Counted from the stretch's first letter, positions 53,196-62,830 are shown. The stretch: 64,000 nucleotides of DNA from Novosphingobium sp. Gsoil 351 (GCF_009707465.1 NZ_CP046120.1:2323501-2387500); one strand, 5' to 3'. Translations and numbers: made by a program. The notes: a model not told the origin generated them from the letters alone.

Positions 53196-53836
53196 GGCAT
53201 CCGCATCCGCCCGGGCGTCATCCGCAGCCGAGCGTTTCCATCCAGCGTCACCGTTCGTGCGTTGAGATCGCTGACAATCCGGTCGGCGGTGAAGGTCCCC
53301 GCAGGCACTTCGCCGGAGACGCGGCCCCGGCTTGCCATCCGCTGTTTGTCGACATCGATGTCGACGTCCTCGGCGGTCATGCGATAGCCATCGGCGGTGG
53401 CGAACATCACGGGGCCGAAGATCCGCATCCGTTGCGCGTCCATGTCGTAGGCGCCGGCGTTGGCGGAGAGCACCGCGGGTCCCTGGGCCAGCAGCATCCG
53501 CGCGACCAGCTCCTGCATCGCCACCACCGGGTTGGCGGCGGTGTGCTGGACCGCCGATCCGGCGGTGATCGAGAACGGCCGGCCCTGGTCGTCCTCGCCG
53601 CGGTACATCGCGCGATCGACCTTGAGCCGGTCGTCGACCACCGCGACCTTGTTGCGATCGAGCAGGAAGCTGACCTCGCCGCGTGGGCTGAGCGGGCTGA
53701 ACACCATGATCGCGGCGAGTACGCCGACCGCGGCGGGCAGCGCCACCGCCAGGGTGCGGACCACCCGGTCGTGCGATCCGCCGGGGGTGGCGAAGTTGCG
53801 GCGCTTCGAGCGAATCTGGTCGGCCTGGACGGTCAT
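53192..53836 (-). CDS. lptC: LPS export system protein LptC
   Basis: A 214-residue bitopic membrane protein. One transmembrane segment near residues 28-47 (LAVALPAAVGVLAAIMVFSPL) is followed by the periplasmic OstA-like domain (VDRAMYRGEDDQGRPFSITAGSA, then LSANAGAYDMDAQRMRIFGPV). It passes LPS from the LptBFG complex to LptA. It lies between rnd and lptA, the conserved sphingomonad order; lptB is not in the window, since the cluster ends at the convergent holA. Confidence 0.88.
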   Translation of the reverse strand: MTVQADQIRSKRRNFATPGGSHDRVVRTLAVALPAAVGVLAAIMVFSPLSPRGEVSFLLDRNKVAVVDDRLKVDRAMYRGEDDQGRPFSITAGSAVQHTAANPVVAMQELVARMLLAQGPAVLSANAGAYDMDAQRMRIFGPVMFATADGYRMTAEDVDIDVDKQRMASRGRVSGEVPAGTFTADRIVSDLNARTVTLDGNARLRMTPGRMRMP

Positions 53837-53864
53837 TGCGCCGATGCCTTAACTCGCCGCCGCC

Positions 53865-54482
53865 TTACTCGTGGCTGAAGATGTCGCGATCGGCCCAGCC
53901 GGCCAGATCGAGCAGGGCGCGGGTCGGCAGGAAATCGAAGCACGCCTGGGCGAGCGCGGTGCGCCCCTCGCGCTCGAGCCGGGCAACGAAGATCGCGTGC
54001 ATCGCGTGGAGATAGCGCACGTCGGAGGCGGCGTATTCCTGCTGCGCGTCGCTCAGCGTGGGGGCCCCCCAGTCGCTCGATTGCTGCTGCTTGGAAATCT
54101 CCTTGGCGAGCAGTTCGCGGACGATCTCCTTCAAGCCGTGCCGGTCGGTGTAGGTCCGGGTCAGTTTGCTGGCGATCTTGGTGCAGAACACCGGGGTCGC
54201 CATCACCCCGAGGTAGTGATGAATCGCGGCGAGATCGAAGCGGGCGAAGTGGAACAGCTTGAGCCTGGCCGGATCGGCCAGCACGCTGCGCAGGTTGGGC
54301 GCGGCATAGCTGCTGTCGGCGGCGAAGCGGACGAGATGCTCGTCGCCGCCGCCATCGCTGATCTGGACCAGGCACAACCGGTCGCGCGGCGTGATCAGCC
54401 CCAGCGTCTCGGTATCGACGGCGACCGGGCCGGGGGCGAGCACGCCGGCGGGCAGGTCTTCCTCATGAAAATGAACGGTCAT
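53865..54482 (-). CDS. Ribonuclease D-type 3'-5' exonuclease
   Basis: A 205-residue DEDDy exonuclease domain without the HRDC domains of full RNase D. Exo I is VAVDTETLGL, Exo II is FHFARFDLAAIHHYLGV and Exo III is YAASDVRYLHAMH, with the Tyr of DEDDy. It acts on RNA 3' ends in maturation or decay. It is the first gene of a cluster with lptC and lptA. Similar short RNase D-like proteins are common in alphaproteobacteria. Confidence 0.85.
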   Translation of the reverse strand: MTVHFHEEDLPAGVLAPGPVAVDTETLGLITPRDRLCLVQISDGGGDEHLVRFAADSSYAAPNLRSVLADPARLKLFHFARFDLAAIHHYLGVMATPVFCTKIASKLTRTYTDRHGLKEIVRELLAKEISKQQQSSDWGAPTLSDAQQEYAASDVRYLHAMHAIFVARLEREGRTALAQACFDFLPTRALLDLAGWADRDIFSHE

Positions 54483-54566
54483 TGGGGCAAACCCCTAGGA
54501 GCATTGCCGGGGAAAGGCAAAGCGGCCCGCTTGGCGCAGCGCACGGTCCGGCGCTAAGCCAGGGCG

Positions 54567-55256
54567 ATGCCGGATTCCCCTCTTCCCGCAACCTGGCGCG
54601 CGGCGCTCGAGCCGGTGCTGGCGACGCCGCGGCTGCGCGCGCTGGGCGGGTTCCTGAGCGCCGAGGAGCGCGCGGGCAAGACGATCCATCCGCCGCGCGG
54701 GACGCGCCTGGCCGCATTGGAACGCACGCCGCTCGACGCGGTCAGGGTCGTGATCCTGGGGCAGGACCCCTACCACGGGCCCGGCCAGGCGCACGGGTTG
54801 TCGTTCTCGGTGCCCGAGGGAATCGCGATTCCCCCCAGCCTGCGCAACATCTACAAGGAATTGGAAGCCGATCTCGGCATCCCCCCGGCCGCCCACGGCA
54901 ACTTGAGCCGCTGGGCCGACCAGGGCGTGCTGCTGCTCAACAACGCGCTGACGGTCGAGGCCGGGCAGGCCGGATCGCACCAGGGCCGCGGGTGGGAGGA
55001 GTTCACCGACGCCGCGGTCGCCGCGGTCGCCGCGCGCGCCGAGCCGAGCGTGTTCATCCTATGGGGCAGCCACGCGAGGAAGAAGGCGGCGGGGGTGGCG
55101 GGGCTCGGCGCGGGCTCGCCCCACCTCGTCGTGGCGAGCGCGCATCCCAGCCCGCTGTCGGCCCATGCCGGGTTCTTCGGCTCGAAACCGTTCAGCAAGG
55201 CGAACGCGTTTCTTGCGGCGAACGGGCGCGGGGCGATCGACTGGCGGGTGGGTTGA
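54567..55256 (+). CDS. ung: Uracil-DNA glycosylase
   Basis: A 229-residue family 1 enzyme. The catalytic water-activating motif is VVILGQDPYHGPGQAHG with Asp67. The uracil-pocket Asn is in LLLNNALTVE and the DNA-intercalation motif is SAHPSPLSA. It removes uracil from DNA as the first step of base excision repair. It stands alone, divergent from rnd with 84 bases between. Confidence 0.95.
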   Translation: MPDSPLPATWRAALEPVLATPRLRALGGFLSAEERAGKTIHPPRGTRLAALERTPLDAVRVVILGQDPYHGPGQAHGLSFSVPEGIAIPPSLRNIYKELEADLGIPPAAHGNLSRWADQGVLLLNNALTVEAGQAGSHQGRGWEEFTDAAVAAVAARAEPSVFILWGSHARKKAAGVAGLGAGSPHLVVASAHPSPLSAHAGFFGSKPFSKANAFLAANGRGAIDWRVG

Positions 55257-55314
55257 GCGGGAAGCCTTCTTCGTGATGTCGCCTGACGCCTGACACACGA
55301 CATCGTCATCCGCT

Positions 55315-55608
55315 ATGCAACAGCCGGTGGAGATAGCCAGCTTGCGGCACAAGGGCCTCGAACGGCTGTACAAGCGCAACCACCCCTCGAAGCTCGATGC
55401 CCGGACGATCGACAAGCTCCGCAAGCAGTTCTTCTTTCTCGACGCGATGGATCATAGCGACGAATTGCGAACGCTGGCCCTGGGGAAGGCGCATCGCTTG
55501 AGCGACAGCCGCTGGAGCCTGCACGTCATCGCCAATTACCGGATGACGTTCGATGTGAACGACGTGACCCGGACCATTACCATTCTCGATCTCGAAGACT
55601 ATCATTAG
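55315..55608 (+). CDS. higB: HigB-type RelE family toxin
   Basis: A 97-residue RelE-fold mRNA interferase. The HigB pattern is visible: SLRHKGLERLYKRNHPSK at the N-terminus, LRKQFFFLDAMDHSDELRTL, of which LRTLALGKAHRL is family-typical, and the C-terminal WSLHVIANYRMTFDVN with DLEDYH. The antitoxin follows ten bases later, the toxin-first order of higBA. It should cleave mRNA on the ribosome. Confidence 0.9.
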   Translation: MQQPVEIASLRHKGLERLYKRNHPSKLDARTIDKLRKQFFFLDAMDHSDELRTLALGKAHRLSDSRWSLHVIANYRMTFDVNDVTRTITILDLEDYH

Positions 55609-55618
55609 GACGCCTCCG

Positions 55619-55906
55619 ATGCCCATGCACAGCCCGCCCCATATCGGCGATTTCATCCGCACCGAGATTCTCGCTGCGCACGGCCTGAGCGTTACCGGCG
55701 GGGCGGTCGCCCTGGGCGTGACGCGGCAGGCGCTGTCGACCCTGCTCAACGGTCATGCGGGGCTTTCGCCGGTGATGGCGTTGCGGATCGAAAAGGCGTT
55801 CGGGGTGAAGATGGACACGCTGCTGAGGATGCAGACCGCCTACGAGATCGCCCAGGCGCGGGCGATGGAGCAGAACATCGCGGTGCCGCGGTATATGGCC
55901 GCCTGA
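55619..55906 (+). CDS. higA: HigA-type antitoxin (XRE helix-turn-helix)
   Basis: A 95-residue protein with the XRE helix-turn-helix typical of HigA: VTGGAVALGVTRQALSTLLNGHAGLSPVMALRIEKAFG, where ALGVTRQALSTLLNG is the recognition part, then MDTLLRMQTAYEIAQAR at the C-terminus. It binds HigB and represses the operon. It ends exactly next to the convergent DedA-like gene (55907). Confidence 0.92.
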   Translation: MPMHSPPHIGDFIRTEILAAHGLSVTGGAVALGVTRQALSTLLNGHAGLSPVMALRIEKAFGVKMDTLLRMQTAYEIAQARAMEQNIAVPRYMAA

Positions 55907-56542
55907 TCAGGCCGCTGCCGCTACCGCGGCCTCGCACTTGCCCTTGGCCTGTTCGCCGCCGCCGCCCAGCAGCGTCAGCGCGAGGAAGCCGGCGACCACC
56001 ACCACCACGAAGCCCACCGTCACCAGCCCCAGGTACTTGTCGATGAACGCCTTGATCGGCGCGCCGAACAGGCGGAACAGCACGCCAACGATCATGAAGC
56101 TGATCGTGCGGCTGACCAGGCTGGCGCCGATGAACGGCAGCAGCGGCATGTGGATGAATCCGGCGGTGATCGTCAGCAGCTTGAACGGGATCGGGGTCGC
56201 GCCCTTGATCATGATGATCTCGGCCCCGTATTCGCGCAGATAGCACGCCGCGACCGGAAAGCTTTCGGTCATCCCCAGCACGCTGAGGAGCTGGGTGCCG
56301 ATGGTGTCGTACAGCCCCCGGCCGATCGCGTAGCCGAGCAGGCCGCCGGCGACCGAGGCGATCGTCGCCACCGCGGCGAAACGCACCGCCTTCTTCGGCT
56401 CGGCCAGGCACATCAGCCCCAGCAGCGGGTGCGGCGGGACCGGAAAGAAGCTCGCCTCGACGAACGCGAACAGCGCCAGCCACCACACCGCGTGGGGGTG
56501 TGCGGCCTTGGCCAGGGTCCATTCGTAGAGGCGGCGGAGCAT
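55907..56542 (-). CDS. DedA/YqaA family membrane protein
   Basis: A 211-residue inner-membrane protein with the DedA (SNARE-associated) domain: LFAFVEASFFPVPPHPLLGLM at the N-terminus, GGLLGYAIGRGLYD, and the conserved GATPIPFKLLTITAGFIHMP (here only partly quoted). Three to five membrane segments. The YqaA-like subgroup fits the length. DedA proteins translocate or flip lipid carriers and support envelope homeostasis; the exact substrate here is unknown. The last 30 residues are hydrophobic then charged. Confidence 0.85.
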   Translation of the reverse strand: MLRRLYEWTLAKAAHPHAVWWLALFAFVEASFFPVPPHPLLGLMCLAEPKKAVRFAAVATIASVAGGLLGYAIGRGLYDTIGTQLLSVLGMTESFPVAACYLREYGAEIIMIKGATPIPFKLLTITAGFIHMPLLPFIGASLVSRTISFMIVGVLFRLFGAPIKAFIDKYLGLVTVGFVVVVVAGFLALTLLGGGGEQAKGKCEAAVAAAA

Positions 56543-56828
56543 GGCGCGGGCCTCTAGGCGACGGAGTTCGGCAAGGCCAGTGCGAGTTGATAACCGGATC
56601 GGTTCTTTTGGCTTGACATCGTCACGCTCGATCGGTACATAACGGGAACATTCGCGATGGACCGAGTCGAAACGGCGAGGCCGCAGGGCCGCCGCCGTTT
56701 TCGTGTCCGCGCGACCCTTTCATCGAAAAGTGGGCCAACGCACATGAGCCAGACCAAACGAGGAACCGCGCCTTTCTGGGTCGCGCCGTTCCTGCAATCG
56801 CTGCGCGACGGTTCGGCGTGGACGCTGC

Positions 56829-57327
56829 ATGCGAGGGCGTGGGATAAGTTCTTCGACCGCCTATCGCCGCCGTGACTTCGACCGCGACTTCCGGGCCGCG
56901 TGGGACGCGATCCGCAAGGTCGGCCCGCGCGCCACCCCCACCGGCCGCAACTCGCCTCGCGACAAGCGGCGGATCGAACGCTTCCTCGCCGAACTCGCCG
57001 CGACATCCAACGCCGCCGCCGCCGCCGCCTCGGCCGATCTGGCGGTGAGCAACGTCTACCGGCTGCGTCGCACCGACCCGGACTTCGCCCGCCGTGTGGT
57101 ACGCGGCGCTGTCCGAAGGGTACGACAACCTCGCGATGGAACTGCTGCAGCACTTGCGCAGCGCGGGCGCGGATGGGCTTCATCGCCTCGCGCACCGTGC
57201 TGCAAGTCTACGAGAAGTCGGCGGCGTGCTTTCGCCATTACACCGATCCCTGGCAACGGTGTGTCGTTCCGGCAACGCCCACCGACGGGGCGACGATCGA
57301 CCAGGAAGTCCGCGTAGTGGTCGGTAA
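56829..57327 (+). pseudogene. Decayed helix-turn-helix (terminase small-subunit-like) gene
   Basis: One frame from 56829 reads AYRRRDFDRDFRAAWDAIRK, then RRIERFLAELAATSNAAAAA and VSNVYRLRRTDPDFARR, two helix-turn-helix-like repeats in the style of small-terminase-like proteins. Near 57095 the sense moves to the +1 frame (VWYAALSEGYDNLAMELLQHL). After about 57180 no frame continues convincingly. The shift is not at a homopolymer, unlike the other broken genes here, so real decay is likely. The start is uncertain. Confidence 0.4.
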
Positions 57328-57567
57328 CCCTTTAGCGAAGCTGGTGAGCGCAGGGATACTTGCGACGAGTTGAGGGGAACAAACCCGATGATCGGGCATT
57401 TGGGGGCTGACATGAGGGAATTATCCGCACCGAACTGCACGGATGCCGCACACAAGCGTGGCTTTGCTGCAACAGGGTCCGAATTTTGCCCGCTTGCACC
57501 ACGGTGGCTTCACCGATAGATAAACCGCCGGAACTTTGGCATTTCGATTGTAAAAGGGGAAACGATA

Positions 57568-58698
57568 ATGCGGAAATTGGTCATTGGCTTGGCCATGGCG
57601 TCGACTGCGCTGGCTACGCCCGCGCTGGCACGCGATGACTCATGGTACGTCGAGCTCGACGGGGGTGTCATGATCCTCGAAGACCAGGATTTCAGGGTGG
57701 CCGGGGTAAGCAACGCCGTCACCGTTGACTCCGATACTGGTTACGACTTCGGCGGTATCGTCGGTTACGATTTCGGCGGCTTCCGCCTCGAAGCCGAAGC
57801 TGGCTACCGCGGTGCGGATGCCGATACGCTGACCGTCAATTCGGGCCGTATCGCTGCGACCGGTTCTGGTGCAACGGCTGCCGGTTCGGCCGGCCCGGGG
57901 TCCTATGACTATGTCGGTGGCGAGGCGACCGCGTTGTCGTTCATGGTCAACGGCATGCTCGATTTTGGTGCTGATGATGGCCTGCAGGGCTTTGTCGGCG
58001 GCGGCGTCGGCGTGGCGCGGATCAAGTCTGACCTCTCGGTCAACTCGACCGGGCCGGGCTTCCTCAACGATTCGGACACCGGCTTTGCCTGGCAGGCGAT
58101 CGCGGGCGTCCGCGCGCCGATCTCCGATCATTGGGATGCGGGTATCAAGTACCGCTTCTTCAATGCCCGCAAGGTCGATCTGGTTGATGCCGCCGGTCGC
58201 GATGTTCGCACAAAGTGGCGTTCGCACAGCCTGCTCGGCACGTTGGCCTACAACTTCGGTGGCGCCGAACCGATGCCGGAACCCGTTGCCGCACCGCCGC
58301 CACCGCCGCCCCCGCCGCCCCCGCCGCCCCCGATGGTGCAGCCGGTCTGCAACAAGGGTCCGTACATCGTGTTCTTCGACTGGGATAAGTCGGACATCAC
58401 GCCTGAAGCGGCGACCATCCTCGACAACGCCGTCGGTGCCTATGGCAACTGCGCCAGCGTTCCGATCATGCTTGCGGGCCACACCGACCGTTCGGGTTCG
58501 ACCCAATACAACATGGGTCTGGCCGAGCGTCGCAATGGTTCGGTTCGTGGCTACCTCACATCGCACGGTGTGCCGGATGGCAGCATCACGGCGCAGGCGT
58601 TTGGCGAAAGCCAGCCGCGCGTGCCGACTGCCGACGGGGTTCGCGAACTGCAGAACCGCCGCGTCGAGATCACTTACGGTCCGGGTTCGGGCATGTAA
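57568..58698 (+). CDS. OmpA family outer-membrane protein
   Basis: A 376-residue protein with a signal peptide (MRKLVIGLAMASTALATPALA). An N-terminal eight-stranded barrel domain (about 25-230; SWYVELDGGVMIL, FGGIVGYDFGGFRLEAEAGYRG) ends with LLGTLAYNFGGAE. A linker of 13 consecutive prolines follows, then the OmpA peptidoglycan-binding domain (about 265-370) with IVFFDWDKSDIT and LAGHTDRSGSTQYNMGLAERRN. It anchors the outer membrane to the cell wall. The RBS is AAAGGGG nine bases upstream, and a strong terminator follows at 58741, so it is monocistronic and probably highly expressed. Confidence 0.92.
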   Translation: MRKLVIGLAMASTALATPALARDDSWYVELDGGVMILEDQDFRVAGVSNAVTVDSDTGYDFGGIVGYDFGGFRLEAEAGYRGADADTLTVNSGRIAATGSGATAAGSAGPGSYDYVGGEATALSFMVNGMLDFGADDGLQGFVGGGVGVARIKSDLSVNSTGPGFLNDSDTGFAWQAIAGVRAPISDHWDAGIKYRFFNARKVDLVDAAGRDVRTKWRSHSLLGTLAYNFGGAEPMPEPVAAPPPPPPPPPPPPPMVQPVCNKGPYIVFFDWDKSDITPEAATILDNAVGAYGNCASVPIMLAGHTDRSGSTQYNMGLAERRNGSVRGYLTSHGVPDGSITAQAFGESQPRVPTADGVRELQNRRVEITYGPGSGM

Positions 58699-58740
58699 GG
58701 ATCGCGATCCCGGTCCACTCGGACTGGATCGAAACGAATT

Positions 58741-58769
58741 GGGGGCCGGAGCAATCCGGCCCCCTTTTT
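58741..58769 (+). terminator. Intrinsic terminator after the OmpA-family gene
   Basis: A perfect ten-base stem, GGGGGCCGGA and TCCGGCCCCC, around GCAA, directly followed by TTTTT. It is 42 bases after the stop codon. Confidence 0.92.
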
Positions 58770-59046
58770 CGTGACTGAGGTCATGCCGATCTATTTTGAT
58801 CCACCGCTGCTTGAGGTTGCCGATGGAGCCTCTCGAACCGAGTCGCATCGCATCGCTGGCACCGTCAACCAATCCACGCTGCGCGACACTCGTTGCCGCG
58901 AGGGTTCCAAGGGCAACCACGGCGGGTCGGTGTAGATCGGCGACCGTGCAACGCAGGGGCGAGAGGGACCCCAGCGAACGAGCGTTTCCGCCAAGGCGGC
59001 AGAGTGCGTTCCCGGCGGCAGCCGTTGTTCGCCGCCGTCAGCTGGA
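58770..59046. other. Intergenic region
   Basis: About 280 bases between the OmpA-family terminator and the convergent MFS gene. I see no convincing gene, RNA or repeat. Confidence 0.35.
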
Positions 59047-60612
59047 CTATCCGGCTTCACCCGACCGATGGTTGAGGCTAGCTTCCGCTGCGGGCACCGC
59101 GCGATACGCGTAGAGCAGAAGACCCAGCGCCACCGGCGCAACCGCGATCAGGGAGAGAATTCCCGTTCGCAGATCGCCGACCAGGCGGCCCTCGACCATG
59201 GTCCCGGCAAAGTCGGAAATTTGACCGACCATGTACGGGCCGAACGACAGGCCGACGAGGGTCGTGGCGAGGAAGAACGCAGCAGTCGCGGTGCCCCGCA
59301 TCCGCGGCAGGACCAGATCCTGCGTCGTCGCGGCCGCCGCGCCCAGCGCGGTTGCCCCGAACATCCCGGCCAGGAAGTTCATCGCGTAGAACAAAGTCGG
59401 ATTGGCCGTGGTATAGCCTATCCAGATCGGCGCAATCGGGGCGACCACCCCGAACATGATGACCAGGATGCGCCCCGCCGGATTCCGCGCTCGCAATGCG
59501 TCGGCGATACGGCCGCCGCCGATTACCCCGAGAAACCCGGCCAGCGCGCCGTTGGCGCCAAGAACGAAGGCGAGTTCCTGCTTGGGCAATCGCAGCACGG
59601 TTTCCGCGTAAGGCGCTGACCAGAACGCAAGGGCATAGGCCGCCAGCGAAACCAGCCCATAGCCCAGCGCGGTGCACAGGAACGCAGGCGTTCCCCAGAC
59701 CAGGCGAAAGGTCGCCGGGTCGCGCCGGCGCAGCGCCGTTGCCCACGAGAATACGGCATAATACCCCAAGCAGACCGCCGACCACTGCGGAAGGTTGCCG
59801 GTCAGCCCAATCATTCCCCAGGCCAATGCGACCATAGAGGCGGCAAAGGCGAGGTTTAGCGCGAAAGCCTGCGGACCCCGCCGCCAAGCGCCGAGCAGCG
59901 TGAACGGCGGGACGATGGCTGACAGGTCCGCCAGAAACTCGCCAAAGGGCCGCGGCGAACCCTTCGAGCCGCCCTCGCGCAGCGGTTCGCGCAACGTCGC
60001 GACCCAAAGCGCGACGAGCAGCCCCGGGATGCCCACCGCCAGGAACGCCGCCTGCCATCCGACCAGCCCCAGTGGGCCGCCGCCGGGATAGGCCTTGTTC
60101 CAGCCTGCGACGACGCTCGCGCCAATCAGCAGCGAGACCCCTCCGCCCAGATAGAGACCGGACGAATAGATCGCCAGCGCGGTGGCGCGCTGGCGCTTGG
60201 GGAAGTAATCCGAAATCAGCGAATAGGCGGTCGGGCTGGCTGTCGCCTCGCCCACCCCAACCCCCATCCGCGCCATCGTCAGCGAAAACTGGTTGTAGGC
60301 AAACCCCGACAGGGCGGTCATCATCGACCATAAGGCGAGCCCGGTCCCCAGCAAGCGCACTCGGTGCCAGTTGTCCGCCAGCCGGCCCAGCGGAATCCCG
60401 AACAGCGCATAGAACACCGCGAACGCTGCGCCTCCCAAGAAACCCATTTCGCTGTCGGTGAGAGCCAGATCGGCTTTGATATCGACCGCGAGGATGCTGA
60501 CCACCTGCCGGTCGATGAAGTTGAGAATGTAGACTACCACCAGGACGACCAGCACGTACCAGCTATAGCCGGTCGCCCGCCGCTCGGCGGGTGCGATAGG
60601 TGCCTCGTTCAT
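59047..60612 (-). CDS. MFS transporter (spinster-like)
   Basis: A 521-residue protein with about twelve predicted membrane helices. The MFS signature in the loop 2-3 is present as FGIPLGRLADNWHR, and ARMGVGVGEATASPTAYSLISDYFPKRQRATALAI, of which GVGEATASPTAYSLISDYF is the part typical of spinster-type MFS proteins. An insertion with two extra helices around 215-300 is longer than in standard members. The substrate is unknown; in sphingomonads such genes are frequently near catabolic clusters, but none is adjacent here. Its start is 25 bases from the queC stop. Confidence 0.82.
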   Translation of the reverse strand: MNEAPIAPAERRATGYSWYVLVVLVVVYILNFIDRQVVSILAVDIKADLALTDSEMGFLGGAAFAVFYALFGIPLGRLADNWHRVRLLGTGLALWSMMTALSGFAYNQFSLTMARMGVGVGEATASPTAYSLISDYFPKRQRATALAIYSSGLYLGGGVSLLIGASVVAGWNKAYPGGGPLGLVGWQAAFLAVGIPGLLVALWVATLREPLREGGSKGSPRPFGEFLADLSAIVPPFTLLGAWRRGPQAFALNLAFAASMVALAWGMIGLTGNLPQWSAVCLGYYAVFSWATALRRRDPATFRLVWGTPAFLCTALGYGLVSLAAYALAFWSAPYAETVLRLPKQELAFVLGANGALAGFLGVIGGGRIADALRARNPAGRILVIMFGVVAPIAPIWIGYTTANPTLFYAMNFLAGMFGATALGAAAATTQDLVLPRMRGTATAAFFLATTLVGLSFGPYMVGQISDFAGTMVEGRLVGDLRTGILSLIAVAPVALGLLLYAYRAVPAAEASLNHRSGEAG

Positions 60613-60633
60613 CCTCGTTCCTTCTGGTTTTCT

Positions 60634-61332
60634 TCAAGCAGCGTAAGGCGTTGTATCCTTTACCCCCGCTTCGTCCATCCCCGCGCGGCGCAACCGGCAA
60701 CTGTCGCACAATCCGCAGGCGCGGCCATCGTCGCCGGGATCGTAGCACGACCAGCTCCACCCTGGCTCGAGGCCGAGCCGCGCCGCCTCGCGCGCGATGT
60801 CGGCCTTGCCCAAGTGCTGGAGCGGGGCGTGGACACGGAATCCCTTCCCTTCGCTGCCTGCCCTGGTCGCCAGGTCGGCGAGCGCGGCGAACCCGGCGAC
60901 GAATTCGGGACGGCAATCGGGATAGCCCGAATAGTCGAGCGCGTTGACCCCGATGAAGATGTCGCGCGCGCCCAGCGCCTCGGCCCAGGCCAGGGTCAGC
61001 GAGAGGAACACCAGGTTGCGCGCGGGTACATAGGTCACCGGGATCCCCGGCTCGAGCCCGCCCTTGGGCACCGCGATGTCGTCGGTCAGCGCCGAGCCGC
61101 CGAAGGCGCGCAGATCGAGCGGGAGGACGACGTGGCGCGCGGCGTCGAGCCGTTCGGCTATCCGCCGCGCCGCCTCTATCTCCACCCGGTGGCGCTGATT
61201 GTAGTCGATTGTTAGCGCGTTGAGCGCAAACCCCTGTTCGCGCGCGAGCCCGGCAGCGACCATCGAATCGAGTCCGCCGGAGAGCAGGACGACCGCTTCG
61301 CGACGGGTAGGCGTTGAGGAAAGCGCAACCAT
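60634..61332 (-). CDS. queC: 7-cyano-7-deazaguanine synthase
   Basis: A 232-residue N-type ATP pyrophosphatase. The PP-loop is VVLLSGGLDSMVAAGLA near residue 15-30, with YNQRHRVEIEAARRIA and ARNLVFLSLTLAWAEALGA following, and a C-terminal zinc site with four cysteines (SCYDPGDDGRACGLCDSC). It converts carboxydeazaguanine to preQ0, the precursor of queuosine in tRNA. Neither queD nor queE is adjacent. ATG 61332 is the natural start. Confidence 0.92.
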   Translation of the reverse strand: MVALSSTPTRREAVVLLSGGLDSMVAAGLAREQGFALNALTIDYNQRHRVEIEAARRIAERLDAARHVVLPLDLRAFGGSALTDDIAVPKGGLEPGIPVTYVPARNLVFLSLTLAWAEALGARDIFIGVNALDYSGYPDCRPEFVAGFAALADLATRAGSEGKGFRVHAPLQHLGKADIAREAARLGLEPGWSWSCYDPGDDGRACGLCDSCRLRRAGMDEAGVKDTTPYAA

Positions 61333-61372
61333 CGCGACCAGCTAAGCGCCGCACCAAGGGCTGGCAAGCGCG

Positions 61373-61801
61373 TCAGGACTTGCCGCAGTCTCCGACCCGG
61401 CGCGCCTCGGCGGCGAAATCGAAGGGAAGGCGCGAAGCGACGCCGGCGCTCTCGACCTGCACCAGCCGCGGAGTTTCGAACCGCAGACGGGTGCGCCCGG
61501 AACCCTGGCCCGGGCAAACGTAGTGGATCGTCACCGAACCCGGCTCATCCTCAACCACGAACTGGCGGCACGTCAGATTGGGATGACGCAGCTGGATCAG
61601 GCGGCGGCCATCCTCGAGACACACGCGCTCGCTCTGGCGGCTGTCGCGCATGCGGATTTCCCACATCCCCGGATCGAGCCGATCGAGCATCGCCAGTTGC
61701 ACACCCTGACCCAGCGCTGCCCCACCGACGAGGCAGGCGACGGCGGCAAGACATTGGCCCGAAATCCGGATTCGCCGGGTCGTCGTTCGTCCACCACTCA
61801 T
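61373..61801 (-). CDS. Hypothetical exported protein (DUF3617-like)
   Basis: A 142-residue protein if started at ATG 61801 (MSGGRTTTRRIRISGQCL); the frame is open to 61849. A signal sequence or anchor (CLAAVACLVGGAALG) is followed by LDPGMWEIRMRDS, CLEDGRRLIQLRHPNLTCRQF and VTIHYVCPGQGSGRTRLRFETP. The order of G-x-W-E-I, a conserved Cys, then Y-x-C, is like DUF3617 periplasmic proteins, but shorter, so that label is tentative. Four cysteines could form two disulfides. It lies between hslO and queC with no evident functional link. Confidence 0.6.
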   Translation of the reverse strand: MSGGRTTTRRIRISGQCLAAVACLVGGAALGQGVQLAMLDRLDPGMWEIRMRDSRQSERVCLEDGRRLIQLRHPNLTCRQFVVEDEPGSVTIHYVCPGQGSGRTRLRFETPRLVQVESAGVASRLPFDFAAEARRVGDCGKS

Positions 61802-61906
61802 CGTTCGCACAATCGCCGTTGCAATTCGCCGGGCTATGTAGCCGCGCATAGCTTAACAACACCTGTCGATGAAGCGTTGCCTGCGCGCGTTGAGCGGAAG
61901 CGACGC

Positions 61907-62830
61907 CTAGACCTCGACGATCCGGAAATCTCTCGAACAGAACGCGCAATCGACCACGATGACCCCGTCGTCGTCGCGCATCGCGGCGATCTCGTCGGGT
62001 GGAAAGCGCGCGATCACGCCGCGGTAATGCTCGATCGTGCAACGGCAGCCTCGCACGAGGCGCTGGCCCGGATCGACGCGAACTTCGCGTTCTTCGTGGA
62101 ACAGCCGCCAGACGATGCTTTCCAGTCCGAGCTGGCGATCGACCAGTTCCTCGTGGCGAATGCTACCCCCGAGAACCGCGACGTGCTCCCACTCGGGATG
62201 GTCGAGCCGCACATGCAGTCGCTCGCGTCCCTCCTCACCCTCGGCCAGGTGTTGGACCAGCAGCCCGCCCGCGACACAGCCCTCCGGTCCCGAGCGCACG
62301 CCCACCCGGATCAGGGTGGGCACCTGCTCGGACTGAGCGAAATAGGCCTCGCAAGCTTCGGCGAGCGATGCCCCTTCGAGCGGGACGATCCCCTGATAGC
62401 GCTGACCGGTCTCGCCAATGTCGAAAGTGATCGCCAGATAGCCGCGTCCGAACAGCGCGAACAGCGGAGGGTTGGCGCCCAGTGCGGCGACTTTCTCGGC
62501 ATCGTGCTGAACGTAGCCGCGCAGTTCGCCGCCGCGAAAGTCGCAAACCAGCAGCCGAATCGCGCCGTCCTCGGTCTGCGCCTGCAGAGTCAACTGCCCG
62601 CCCGCTTGGTCTCCGTCGTTACCCTTCAGCAGGCTGCCCAAAAGCGCCGCGAGCGCCAGCGCCTCGGCCAGCAGGTGCTTGATCGACGCCGGATAGGCGT
62701 GCGCCGAGAGGATCTCGTCGAGCACCGGGCCGAGCCGGACGATCCGTCCGCGGGCATGGCGATCAGGCAGGGTAAAGCGCAGGACGCGGTCGAAGCCGGT
62801 CTCCGCCCGCGTTGTCGCCGCCTCGCTCAC
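61907..62830 (-). CDS. hslO: Hsp33 redox-regulated chaperone
   Basis: A 307-residue protein starting at GTG 62830 ([12 protein letters not shown]), overlapping the argF stop by three bases. The C-terminal redox switch is visible as two cysteine pairs, [10 protein letters not shown] and [11 protein letters not shown], which bind zinc when reduced. The N-terminal domain has [25 protein letters not shown] and [13 protein letters not shown], matching Hsp33. It prevents protein aggregation during oxidative stress. Cotranscription with argF (and argD) is common in sphingomonads. Confidence 0.92.
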   Translation of the reverse strand: MSEAATTRAETGFDRVLRFTLPDRHARGRIVRLGPVLDEILSAHAYPASIKHLLAEALALAALLGSLLKGNDGDQAGGQLTLQAQTEDGAIRLLVCDFRGGELRGYVQHDAEKVAALGANPPLFALFGRGYLAITFDIGETGQRYQGIVPLEGASLAEACEAYFAQSEQVPTLIRVGVRSGPEGCVAGGLLVQHLAEGEEGRERLHVRLDHPEWEHVAVLGGSIRHEELVDRQLGLESIVWRLFHEEREVRVDPGQRLVRGCRCTIEHYRGVIARFPPDEIAAMRDDDGVIVVDCAFCSRDFRIVEV

